Shown here: piece after piece, positions 51,980 through 60,944 of the stretch
Position numbering within the stretch: the stretch's first letter is position 1
Layout of the letters: every line of letters starts with the position of its first letter
Source: Acidobacteriota bacterium
Lineage (GTDB): Bacteria; Acidobacteriota; Terriglobia; Terriglobales; Acidobacteriaceae
NCBI GenBank assembly: GCA_018268895.1
Contig: JAFDVP010000013.1
Location: forward strand, 1 to 64,000
Direction of reading: 5' to 3'
Length of the DNA stretch: 64,000 bases
Notes under the pieces: generated by a model
The model's input: the letters and a program-made list of their open reading frames with translations, nothing else
What the model was told of the DNA's origin: nothing
Database searches by the model: none
Made by a program: the position numbers and the translations under genes

Positions 51980-53226
51980 GGAGCAAATCCCGCTATGCGT
52001 GGATGGTTGTCCTCTGCCTGTGGTTTGTCTGGCTGTTGAACTATCTCGACCGTCAGGCATTCTACTCAGTTTTTCCTCTCCTGCAATCAAACCTCAGACT
52101 TTCGAACTTTCAACTAGGTCTACTAAGCACGTCCTTTCTATGGGTGTATGCCATTGCCAGCCCTCTCGCAGGTTACCTGGCGGATCGGTTCGGCAGAAAG
52201 AACATTATTGTGATGAGTCTGCTCGTCTGGTCGCTCATGACATGGGCTACTGGGAAAGCCAGAAACTTCCAGGAGTTGCTCTGGGTCCGTGGACTGATGG
52301 GAGTCAGCGAAGCCGCCTACCTGCCAGCAGGCCTCGCGATGATTGCCGATTATCACAGGGGGAAAACTCGCTCGCTTGCCACTGGCCTTCACTTCAGTGG
52401 TGGATATCTCGGCATCGTGCTCGGCGGGGTTATTGGAGGATGGATCGGAGAACATTACGGATGGCGGAGTGCATTTGTCGTTCTCGGAGTCATTGGCATT
52501 CTGTATGCACTTTTCGTAGCGGGAATTCTTCATGAAGACTCCACTGCTGTGGGGCAGGAGGCTCATCACACAAAGGTAGAAAAATCCGGTGTCATAGCAT
52601 CGCTCAGAGAGCTCTGTTCAACACGTGCTTTTTCCATTCTGGCTGTAGTTTTCGGAATAACCTCGTTGGCGAACTGGCTGGTTTATACGTGGATGCCAAT
52701 TTATCTCTATGAGCGTTTTCACATGAGCCTTTTATCAGCAGGCTTTTCTGCGACGTTCTATATACAGGCCGGGAGTATGGGAGGAATTGCGCTTGGCGGG
52801 ATATTTGCAGATCGATGGGGAAGCCGGTGGGCGAGGGGGCGTCTCCTTACTCAGGCCGCAGGCCTCGCCCTCGTGGGCCCCTTTCTTTGCATTGTAGGGA
52901 TAACGTCCTCTCCTAGGATTCTGCTCGTGGCGCTTGTCGTCTTCGGAATCGGACGAGGGGCATATGACGCAAATTGTATGCCGGTGCTTTGCCAGATTGT
53001 GAGGCCGGGGTTGCGTGCCACCGGGTATGGATTCTTCAACTTTGTCGGAACAGTTGCGGGAGGCGCCATTGCCGCTGCGGCTGGGGCTATGAAGTCTTCC
53101 CTGGGACTGGGAGGCATTATGGAAGTGGTGGGCGTTCTTCTTCTGGTTGGAGCTTTTCTACTTTTTTGTTTGCCGGTATCGGATGCGGGAAATACAAGTA
53201 GTGTCCCTGCTTTTGAGGCGCAGTGA
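51976..53226 (+). CDS. MFS sugar transporter (module B, operon member)
   Basis: 416 residues with about 12 membrane segments. LCLWFVWLLNYLDRQAFYSVFPLLQ, SPLAGYLADRFGRKN and AYLPAGLAMIADYHRGKTRSLATGLH are typical of the ACS/hexuronate branch. The start overlaps the aldolase stop (ATGA). It differs from the carrier at 39355, so the module has two uptake systems, perhaps for monomer and oligomer or for two sugars. A 175-bp gap without a gene follows. Confidence 0.85.
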   Translation: MRSKSRYAWMVVLCLWFVWLLNYLDRQAFYSVFPLLQSNLRLSNFQLGLLSTSFLWVYAIASPLAGYLADRFGRKNIIVMSLLVWSLMTWATGKARNFQELLWVRGLMGVSEAAYLPAGLAMIADYHRGKTRSLATGLHFSGGYLGIVLGGVIGGWIGEHYGWRSAFVVLGVIGILYALFVAGILHEDSTAVGQEAHHTKVEKSGVIASLRELCSTRAFSILAVVFGITSLANWLVYTWMPIYLYERFHMSLLSAGFSATFYIQAGSMGGIALGGIFADRWGSRWARGRLLTQAAGLALVGPFLCIVGITSSPRILLVALVVFGIGRGAYDANCMPVLCQIVRPGLRATGYGFFNFVGTVAGGAIAAAAGAMKSSLGLGGIMEVVGVLLLVGAFLLFCLPVSDAGNTSSVPAFEAQ

Positions 53227-53401
53227 AGGTTTGTTTCAGAAATATCGATCATTGGGGAGCTTATTTCAGGGCGGAGAGGTCTTTGATCCGGCAAGACGTT
53301 TTCGGTCGTTGAGCTTGAGAAGTGGACATAATTGGCGTTTGGTCTATCTGGAGCACCTGTTACAGAGTTGAAATTCAACTTCATGAACGCGAGGACTTAT
53401 C

Positions 53402-54088
53402 GTGAAACTAAAACGATCTAGAATCAATGCAAGCATCCGTGTAGCAATTGATGAATTTAAAAAAGCCGGGATCAACTTACCACCGTTCGCGTATTGGACA
53501 GTCGAGAATTGGAATCGTGTGGGTCGCGAGGCTGATGAGATTCGTATCTGTGCTCTTGGCTGGGATGTAACCGATTTTGGAAGTGGCGACTTCGACGCGA
53601 TCGGCAGAACGTTATTTACCTTGCGCAATGGATCGATTCGTGAGCCGAGATACTCAAAGCCATACGCCGAAAAATTAATCTTGGATCCGGAAGGACAGCG
53701 TGCACCTGCCCACTTTCATCGTTCGAAATGCGAGGACATTATCAACCGTTCAGGTGGGAATATTATGGTTCAGTTGACCAAGGCCAACGAGGAGAATTCC
53801 TGGAGTAAGGAGGAATTTATGGTTTCCGTCGACGGTCAGGCTGCGCGGACCTTGCCAGGAGCTATCATCCGACTTCTGCCGGGACAGAGCATCTGCATAC
53901 CACCGCGTACCATCCATCAGTTTTGGGGAGAAGAGGGGACTGGCATAACGGTGAGTAGTGAAGTCTCCAGCCTCTGCGACGACCAGAGCGACAATTACTT
54001 CCTAAACCCTTCCGTCAGATATCCATCAATTGAGGAAGACGAGGAGAGACAATTCTACCTTTGCAATGAGTACCCGCCAGTTGACTAA
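53402..54088 (+). CDS. D-lyxose isomerase-like cupin enzyme
   Basis: 228 residues from a GTG start with GAGGA 6 nt upstream. The start KLKRSRINASIRVAIDEFKKAGINLPPFAYW, the middle LGWDVTDFGSGDFDAIGRTLFTLRNG and the cupin metal motif HFHRSKCEDIINRSGGN followed by IPPRTIHQFWGEEG match the YdaE type of D-lyxose/D-mannose isomerase (manganese). It interconverts D-lyxose and D-xylulose or D-mannose and D-fructose. It ends the module B run; the IS110 remnant begins 85 bp beyond. Confidence 0.84.
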   Translation: MKLKRSRINASIRVAIDEFKKAGINLPPFAYWTVENWNRVGREADEIRICALGWDVTDFGSGDFDAIGRTLFTLRNGSIREPRYSKPYAEKLILDPEGQRAPAHFHRSKCEDIINRSGGNIMVQLTKANEENSWSKEEFMVSVDGQAARTLPGAIIRLLPGQSICIPPRTIHQFWGEEGTGITVSSEVSSLCDDQSDNYFLNPSVRYPSIEEDEERQFYLCNEYPPVD

Positions 54089-54172
54089 GAGGAACACTCC
54101 TCAGGAGCCATACCGGCGTGGAAGAAGAGATTGCGTCTCCTGTTTAGTAGTAGGCTAAAAAACAGAGATCTA

Positions 54173-54836
54173 CTACGTCAATGAAGGGCAGAGAGACATT
54201 GCTCCGTAGTTCCTCGAGAATCGAGACGTTCGCATCCGACAGCTTCCGTTAGCATTCGTGCGTTGATATATAAGGTCCTGCCTTCCTCTCGATCCGCTCG
54301 AGTGTTCACTCGGAACTAGCCCAAAATATGCCATGAGATCTCGCGCCGACGGAAATCTACGGAAGTCTCCGATTTCAACCACTAGAGCTACGGCAATCAC
54401 CGGGCCGACGCCCCGTAGAGCCTGCAGCGCAGTCACGATGGGCGCAGGACTCCAGGCAGGAAGAAGTTCTTGGATTTGGATATCCAATTCAGCATGTCGC
54501 GATTCAGCTTGCTCGAGTGCATTGACATAGCCTTGCAATGTGATCTGCATCGCCAAGCTCTCCAACTGCTGGTCGGAGATCCACCTCGTATGCCGATACG
54601 ACCATGACTTCCCTGCGAAGTGACGATCACGAAGCAGGAGGTAGCTCGCGCCTTACGTACATCAAGCTCACTGCCTGTCGTGCGTTAACCAGATCCCGTA
54701 TTGCTTCATGAACCGGATCTGGTACCCATATGGGTACCAGATCGCCTGCTCGTAATAGGCGTGCGAGTGCGACAGCATCAATCGCAATCGTTGCCTTATG
54801 AACGTCAAGCCCTACAAATAGATGATTGTCTGACAT
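54173..54836 (-). pseudogene. IS110-family transposase remnant
   Basis: The N-terminus MSDNHLFVGLDVHKATIAI (from 54836) is IS110-like, but the next residues, DAVALARLLRAGDLVPIWVPDP, belong about 80-100 residues further along in intact proteins, so an internal deletion has occurred. A frameshift near 54650 moves the reading to another frame (SYLLLRDRHFAGKSWS, then LESLAMQITLQGY and LRGVGPVIAVALVVEIGDFRRF). The C-terminus with GSRGRQD is scrambled. The element is dead. Only about 70 bp of possible upstream IS sequence remain. Confidence 0.8.
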
Positions 54837-54909
54837 GAAGCCTCCAAGTATGAGTCTTGAGCTACCCGATGACAATCTGTCGTTGCAACCGATCTGGGCA
54901 ACGTTGTTT

Positions 54910-55376
54910 CAATAACAAAAACCGAATTGATGCTATCGATTGCAGGGCCTCCGCCGATGTTTACAAAATGCAGAGGTGTATCCGGGGCCTTCTCCAGTTC
55001 TGCCTCCACGGTCTTAGCCCGCATTGCTCTGGCTGGTGGAGAGGCTGCTACTCTGCGGTCTACCTCAGTGTTGAACGGAGGGACCAGGTTTTCATCCCCC
55101 AATTTCAAGATGTACGTACTCACACCGCTGAGAAAATGTGCGTCAGGTTCCACCAGCGATCTCAACAGCAGCGATTTTTTTGCAAGTGTCGCATAAAGAA
55201 ATGACTGACAAATCCCACTCTCCATCTGCTTTCGGTTGCAAGATAAGCTGTCCGCAGACTCTCGACAGCTGTTCACTGTCGTCTACTGCAAAGGCTGGAT
55301 GGGTAACGTCAATGATGGGTAACTCCACTCCTTCCAAGGTCACTGCGCAAAGAACTGGTTTCATCCCAGAAGTCAT
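54910..55376 (-). pseudogene. Truncated, frameshifted SAM-dependent methyltransferase-like gene
   Basis: The N-terminal part in one frame (from about 55376, MKPVLCAVTLEGVELPIIDV and ending near 55180) continues in another frame with LVEPDAHFLSGVSTYILKLG, DRRVAASPPARAMR and LHFVNIGGGPAIDSINSVFVI, where the last is a SAM-binding-like GGGPA motif. Homology stops near 54910, next to the IS110 remnant. The rest of the gene is missing. The family call rests on remembered motifs and is uncertain; the frameshift and truncation are clear from the frames. Confidence 0.5.
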
Positions 55377-55498
55377 GTTTCGTCTTGCCCATTTACCCAG
55401 CAAGGTCAATGATATCGAACGGCCAGGTGCTGTCGTTGAGGTTTGGAAGTAGCACAACTCAAATAGCTTTCGGCCACATACTCTCAACTACGGTGGAT

Positions 55499-56917
55499 CT
55501 AGGTGAACATAAACTCAGCAGACATCCGAGCTGAGACACCTGGTATTAATCGCACCCACTGAGCACTGAATGCATCGGGGAAGATCACCGGGTGATATTC
55601 CCCTGCAATCAGCTTGACGGTTTCGTACTTTACCCAGGTACCGTTACCCAAGAAGTCGATTTGAATCTCGATGCTACCGCTCTTGTCAGAGAGTAAGTGA
55701 AGCATCTTGCGGCGAAAGTCTGTAAAAAGAAACGGATCAGAGGGTGTTCCAGCAGTGACCATATCCTGCCGCCATGGACCACCCCAGCCCTGCGGCTGTC
55801 CCCAAGACCAAAGGTCGTCTGTCTTTCCAAACCAGATTCCGCTCTGCGGTTGTCCGACCACGGCATTGTTATCTACATTGGGGCTGGTCTCATTACCGGC
55901 AAGAGCAAGCATGCCGCGGAATGCGGTGTAGTCAGGAATCATACGCAGATGTTGGCAAACGGGCTTGACTCCCCAGATGTGTTCTTCAAATGCGATGGGC
56001 TGTAGTTCATAGAACATGCCATGAATATCCATCATGTAGTGTTCGGTCTCGACCTCACGTATACGCATCCACTCGGTCTGCCATGCCTGCTCGAAAGCGT
56101 GTGAGGCTTTGGGCAAGCGATAAACCTGCCACTCGCCTTTCACGAGGGCGCGAAAGAGAACTGAACGTTCGTCCCATCCACTGCAAAACATGACATTGCC
56201 CATGTTTTGGCGAGCAGCAACATCCATATGGGGCTTGTCCGAAAGACGTTTCCACATCTTACCTCCATCCCACTCATATAACCCTGCCTGAGTCTGACCA
56301 TATGCGAAGAAACCATTGTTCGTAACGACTACACGACCTTGCGCCGTGTACCCTCCTTTGAAGTGCGGCTGTTGGGTAATGTTCATCAGCTCTGTAAGAT
56401 TGAAGAGCAGTCGAGGTTTGAGATCGCTCACATCCATCTCGAAGAACAAACCCTCCATCGTTTGAAAATAGACACGATTTTTAGGATCAGTAAGGTGCGG
56501 CATCGTAGACGTGAGACGGTGTTCTACCAGACCTTCAATACGTTTCCACTTGCCTGTCGAATCGACAATGTATGGTCCAATGATGCATTGATTGCTCTCG
56601 TGATGGATGAAGCGGTTCGCATAAACCCCATTTGGTATATCGAGCGCTTCAATCTTCAGAGAATCATCGATGCGGAACAATCCGAGCCCGGTTCCGGATG
56701 ACTTTTGACCTGAAGAGTTATAGGTCACTGCATACAGGCCATCGGCCCAAGGCATTAGAGCTCCGACACCGCATTCAGTCCTTGTAGGATCGTTATCGCT
56801 TTTCAAGCCTATATTCGGAATTCCAGGCAGAAAACTTTGTGCAAGGGCGTGTCCGCTGCTTGCAGCAAGACCGGCCAAGATGGACCTCCGAGTTATCGAT
56901 CCGTTATTCAGCTTCAT
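55499..56917 (-). CDS. Tat-exported propeller-like protein of unknown function (module C)
   Basis: 472 residues. SITRRSILAGLAASSGHALAQ is a twin-arginine signal. The body has repeated short beta-rich units (LMPWADGLYAVTYNSSG, MPHLTDPKNRVYFQTMEGLFFEM, FFAYGQTQAGLYEWDGGKMWKRL, GIWFGKTDDLWSWGQPQGWGGPW), suggesting a propeller, and ends with a compact sandwich-like part. I do not recognise a family or catalytic site. It lies 130 bp downstream of the module C receptor, on the same strand, like the receptor/enzyme pairs of modules A and B. Confidence 0.65.
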   Translation of the reverse strand: MKLNNGSITRRSILAGLAASSGHALAQSFLPGIPNIGLKSDNDPTRTECGVGALMPWADGLYAVTYNSSGQKSSGTGLGLFRIDDSLKIEALDIPNGVYANRFIHHESNQCIIGPYIVDSTGKWKRIEGLVEHRLTSTMPHLTDPKNRVYFQTMEGLFFEMDVSDLKPRLLFNLTELMNITQQPHFKGGYTAQGRVVVTNNGFFAYGQTQAGLYEWDGGKMWKRLSDKPHMDVAARQNMGNVMFCSGWDERSVLFRALVKGEWQVYRLPKASHAFEQAWQTEWMRIREVETEHYMMDIHGMFYELQPIAFEEHIWGVKPVCQHLRMIPDYTAFRGMLALAGNETSPNVDNNAVVGQPQSGIWFGKTDDLWSWGQPQGWGGPWRQDMVTAGTPSDPFLFTDFRRKMLHLLSDKSGSIEIQIDFLGNGTWVKYETVKLIAGEYHPVIFPDAFSAQWVRLIPGVSARMSAEFMFT

Positions 56918-57047
56918 AGAATCTTCATTCCTCTTCTACCGAACCCAATTCGGCCATGATGTATGTGTTGACGTGAGTCCGAGCCGTGGCTGCTCAGACT
57001 CCAATCATTTGCGTTAGTGTTTTCTAGGCAAGACAGCCCAAAAGCCT

Positions 57048-60000
57048 TTAGAACATCAGTTTGGCCGCGATCTGAAGGGCCCTGCCGTCGGCGGCTGTCG
57101 TGATGACGCCGAACGAACCGCTTGTATTGCATCCGGCTGCTCCCTTTGTGGGACATCCCGCGGCGTCGACTCCAGTTCCGTTGACGATTGGATTGGCCGC
57201 TGCAGAAAATCCGGTCCCGGGAATTCCGAGGTTGGGATGGTTCAAGACGTTAAAGGCCTCTGCCCGGAGTTGCAACTTTAATCGTTCTTTGATCGCGGTT
57301 GTCTTGAAGATAGAAAAGTCAAAATTCTGGAGCCCAGGCGCTCGCAACCGAGACAGAGACCTGGCAACATTCCCAAAGGTGAAATCGTCGGGATTCTGAA
57401 AAGCCTCTGTATTGAACCATCGCGCTGTCGTTGGATGATCGACAGTTAACCTGGCGCCTGGAACGAAGTTCGGACGTGTAGCCGTATAAGCATTAGCTCC
57501 TGAAATGCTAAGCGGTACGCCAGTTTGCATCACCCCAATCAGGTTGAGCTGATATCCCTCGATAAGTCGATCAAAAAACCAATTGTGCGCAGAGAACCGA
57601 TACCCCGGACCGAATGGAAGATTGTATAAAGCGCTTATGGTCGCTCGATGAGTGATGTCAGCTGGATCGACGGCGTATTCGCCAGCTTTATTGAAGATAT
57701 TCTGATAACCCGTGGCTCCGGCAATGCTATTGATGTAAGACAAGGACGATCGAATGCTATCGCTCATCAATTTTCCATAGGTATAGCCAAACAATAACGT
57801 CAAACCTTTTGTTGTCTGACGTTGCGCTGAAATCTCCAGATAATGCGCAATGAAATTGCCGTTATGAGGCATTAGTGCCAGCACGGATGAATAGTAGGGG
57901 TATGGAAGCAATGATTGCTGTTTCGTTATTGTGGCCGCTCCAAGCGAGCCGGGCACAATTCCAGCATAAGGATTGGGAACGCTTGTTTTTGCCAATGCAT
58001 TTGTGCCAAGAGAAAAATATGACGGATTCAGGACATTGATGTTGTATCCGGAAAATGGCCCCGCAGGCAGGTGAATGCCATGGTTGCCCACATAAGCAAC
58101 CTGGAGTACGACATCGTGTGGCAATTGACGCTCTACGCTTAATGTGTACTGCTGCGCCTGTGGCGATTTCCATCTTGCTGGATCCTGATAAGCGATCGAC
58201 TGACCGAGGAAGCCGAGGGGTCCGAGTGCTGCACCTTGTGGTTTGAGAGGATCTGTTGGAAAGCCATTCTTGAACTGGAAGGCAGGGAACCGAGTGTCGT
58301 TTCCGGCTGGATTGTAAGAGGAATTTGTGACTGCGAAGCCTGCAGTTTGACCTGTGTAGGTCGAGCTGAACATCAACGGGTAGTAGATTCCAAAACCACC
58401 TCGGAGCACCGTCTTGCCATCGTTCGTGGCCTTCAGGGCGAATCCTATGCGTGGCGCAAAATCGGTATAGCTTTCTGGAGTGAAGTTACGTCCTACTCCA
58501 TTTGTGTTCGCGTACTGGACGATCCCCCTAAAAACACCAGAGGAAAGATTCGGATTGAAGTTGCTGTAGCCATTGTTTTGCTCGTAGGGGCGTTGTTGAT
58601 AGTCGTAACGTAGCCCAAGATTAAGAGTGAGACGAGATGTGGCCTGCCAATCATCCTGCAAGAAGAACGAGGTACTGATTGCACGATCGACCTCACCGTT
58701 ATAGACCCCGATCGATGCTGAACTGACAGCTCCTGTCAAGAAGGTCGCATAGGTATTTCCCGTATTCACAGATCCTGAGGGAGGGCTTGCCCCTGAAGGA
58801 TCTGATGTCAACCCTGAACTGAAGCTGAATGCTCCGGAGGGATTGTCGCGTTGCAGGCTTGACCCGATGTTGTATCGCAGGTCTGTGCCAATACTGAGCG
58901 CATGATGACCAATTACCTTGGTGATGGTATCGGTGAATTGGGGAAGCGTATACGCGCGGAATCCGATAGTTTGATTTGACGCCGGAAGCCCGTTGGATAC
59001 GGCAGGGATCGCGTAGCCTGGTACGTTCGAAGGGAGTCCTAGTTTCTGCGGCCAATTCTGTCCAGCACTCGCAGCCTGGAATGGAAACTCCTGACGTTCA
59101 ATTGAGGCGCGAGCATCGTTGATGAGAGTGGATGAAAATGTATGCGTCTCGCCGACAGTTAGAAGTTTGGCTGTATATGTGTCATAGCGATTTGCAATGA
59201 TCGGATTTGGATAGTACTGTCCTCCGCTCACACCTCCATTGGTATAGTTTTGGTAATAAGCGAAGCGTCCAAAAACACTGTCTTTGTCGCTGAGTCGATA
59301 GTCGCCTCGAGCGAGCGCGTTATACATATTGCTGAGGCCACGATTGAGAAACAAGTAATTATTCGTATTGGTATATGGATTCGATGGGGTGACGTTGGGC
59401 AAGGGGTAAAATGCATTCTGATATGCGACGGCGACGGGATCGAGATTCGTGATCTTATTGTTTGCATATGGTGTACGCGATGTTACCCCGCCTACAACCG
59501 TGGTAGAGAACGGATTATAAAGTTGAATCTTGTTCCCGTTGGCATCGGCCAGACCCGAGAAGTCTCCTGTGCGCTGCGCGGCTGTAGGAACACTCAGGTA
59601 TTGAGGACTGGACTGAATGAATCGATACTCTTCAAAATTCCCGAAATAAAATGCTTTCTCGCGAAGCAGAGGGCCACCGATCGTCCCACCGAACTGGTTA
59701 TATCGAAGGGCAGGCTTCGCAACAGGAGGCCGTGCGAAATAGTTTCGCGCGTTAAAGATGTCGTTTCTGAGAAATTCGTAGACAGAGCCGTGGAGAGTAT
59801 TCGTTCCAGATCGGCTTACGAGATTGACGACACCGCCTAACGCGAATCCATATTGCGCGGATACGACACCGCTCTGAACTTTGAACTCTTGAATTGCGTC
59901 AACCGTTGGATTGACGGCAATTTCATTCGTAACTGTCGCCAGATCGCTCTGGCCATCGAGGATATAGGAGTTCGTTCCTGTAGGAGAACCGTTGATTGAG

Positions 60001-60590
60001 ATTGCAGAAAGATTTGTTCCCCGGTTGGCAAATCCCCCTTGCGCAACGGTCGTATTGATGCGCACGCCTGGCGTGAGGGTGGTAAGTGCGATTGCGTTAC
60101 GCCCGTTTAACGGTAGTTCGGCGATGCTTTTTTCACCCACAACGGCACCAAGGGTAGCGCTTGTTGTGTCAAGGACGGCAGGTATGGCCGAAACTTCTAC
60201 TGTGCTATCAACCGTACCTAATTTGAGGGAGAAATCTGTCTCAACTCTCGCTCCCACTGTTACTGCGAGGCCAGACACAACTGATTTCGAAAATCCGGTC
60301 ATGGTCACAGTAACGCGATAATTACTACCAAGCACGAGAGGAGGCGAATTATAGAAACCAGAATCATTCGTTGTTAGTTGAACTTCCGTGCCTCGATCAA
60401 CATTCCGAATGGCCACCGTGGCGCCGGAAACTGTCGCCCCGGAGCTGTCGCGCACGGTGCCCTCGATGTTGCCGGTCCCTTGCTGGCCAAAACCCGCCGA
60501 CGGCAAAGCAAGTAAGCTCATAGTCATTAGCATGATCGAAAAAAACAGCTTGCGGGGTCCATTCGGTATCTGGATCCTTACGTTGAACAC
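57048..60590 (-). CDS. Oar-like TonB-dependent outer-membrane receptor (module C)
   Basis: 1180 residues, the longest of the three. A signal peptide (about 1-35, LFFSIMLMTMSLLALPSAGFGQ) precedes the carboxypeptidase-regulatory-like domain (GTGNIEGTVRDSSGATVSGATVAI), the plug (IAELPLNGRNAIALTTLTPGV) and the barrel, which ends LQIAAKLMF. The tail contains a 4-Cys stretch (DAAGCPTKGAAGCNTSG), unusual near a barrel end. It is divergent from a sensor kinase gene (about 350 bp), which probably controls it. Confidence 0.88.
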   Translation of the reverse strand: MFNVRIQIPNGPRKLFFSIMLMTMSLLALPSAGFGQQGTGNIEGTVRDSSGATVSGATVAIRNVDRGTEVQLTTNDSGFYNSPPLVLGSNYRVTVTMTGFSKSVVSGLAVTVGARVETDFSLKLGTVDSTVEVSAIPAVLDTTSATLGAVVGEKSIAELPLNGRNAIALTTLTPGVRINTTVAQGGFANRGTNLSAISINGSPTGTNSYILDGQSDLATVTNEIAVNPTVDAIQEFKVQSGVVSAQYGFALGGVVNLVSRSGTNTLHGSVYEFLRNDIFNARNYFARPPVAKPALRYNQFGGTIGGPLLREKAFYFGNFEEYRFIQSSPQYLSVPTAAQRTGDFSGLADANGNKIQLYNPFSTTVVGGVTSRTPYANNKITNLDPVAVAYQNAFYPLPNVTPSNPYTNTNNYLFLNRGLSNMYNALARGDYRLSDKDSVFGRFAYYQNYTNGGVSGGQYYPNPIIANRYDTYTAKLLTVGETHTFSSTLINDARASIERQEFPFQAASAGQNWPQKLGLPSNVPGYAIPAVSNGLPASNQTIGFRAYTLPQFTDTITKVIGHHALSIGTDLRYNIGSSLQRDNPSGAFSFSSGLTSDPSGASPPSGSVNTGNTYATFLTGAVSSASIGVYNGEVDRAISTSFFLQDDWQATSRLTLNLGLRYDYQQRPYEQNNGYSNFNPNLSSGVFRGIVQYANTNGVGRNFTPESYTDFAPRIGFALKATNDGKTVLRGGFGIYYPLMFSSTYTGQTAGFAVTNSSYNPAGNDTRFPAFQFKNGFPTDPLKPQGAALGPLGFLGQSIAYQDPARWKSPQAQQYTLSVERQLPHDVVLQVAYVGNHGIHLPAGPFSGYNINVLNPSYFSLGTNALAKTSVPNPYAGIVPGSLGAATITKQQSLLPYPYYSSVLALMPHNGNFIAHYLEISAQRQTTKGLTLLFGYTYGKLMSDSIRSSLSYINSIAGATGYQNIFNKAGEYAVDPADITHRATISALYNLPFGPGYRFSAHNWFFDRLIEGYQLNLIGVMQTGVPLSISGANAYTATRPNFVPGARLTVDHPTTARWFNTEAFQNPDDFTFGNVARSLSRLRAPGLQNFDFSIFKTTAIKERLKLQLRAEAFNVLNHPNLGIPGTGFSAAANPIVNGTGVDAAGCPTKGAAGCNTSGSFGVITTAADGRALQIAAKLMF

Positions 60591-60944
60591 TCCTAAACCT
60601 CCCTAAAATAGACTTGCTATGTTCAGTGCTGCCCTGGCACATAACGTCAGAATGCATCGGTTTGCGTCATTCAGCGCACTGCCGAGCGAAGTAATGGAAC
60701 GCTTGCACAAGCATGAAAAGAGTATGCAGAGCCCCGCGATTCGCTGGATTCTGGCCAATCATGTCGAGAAACGTTCTTGGTCAACGGAGCAAATGCTAGA
60801 GATCGCAAAAAGACTTGTCTAGGGCACGTGACCTAGACAAATTCGGAAATTTAATGGCTTCTCTCGTCCGTGCGTCCAAGATGCCCTTTCGCGCAAGGGG
60901 AGGAGAAGCTGATTTATTACCGAACGCGTTTCCATCCGTCAGGT

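Noticed and set aside
54857..55452. Plus-strand open frames opposite the methyltransferase remnant
   Set aside because: They are short, with Ser/Cys/Arg-rich composition and no motif, and are explained by decay of the minus-strand gene.
60619..60822. Small open frame (67 codons) between the module C receptor and the kinase
   Set aside because: It has no ribosome-binding site and no recognised family. It may be real, but it occupies the expected promoter region of two divergent genes, and nothing positive supports it.
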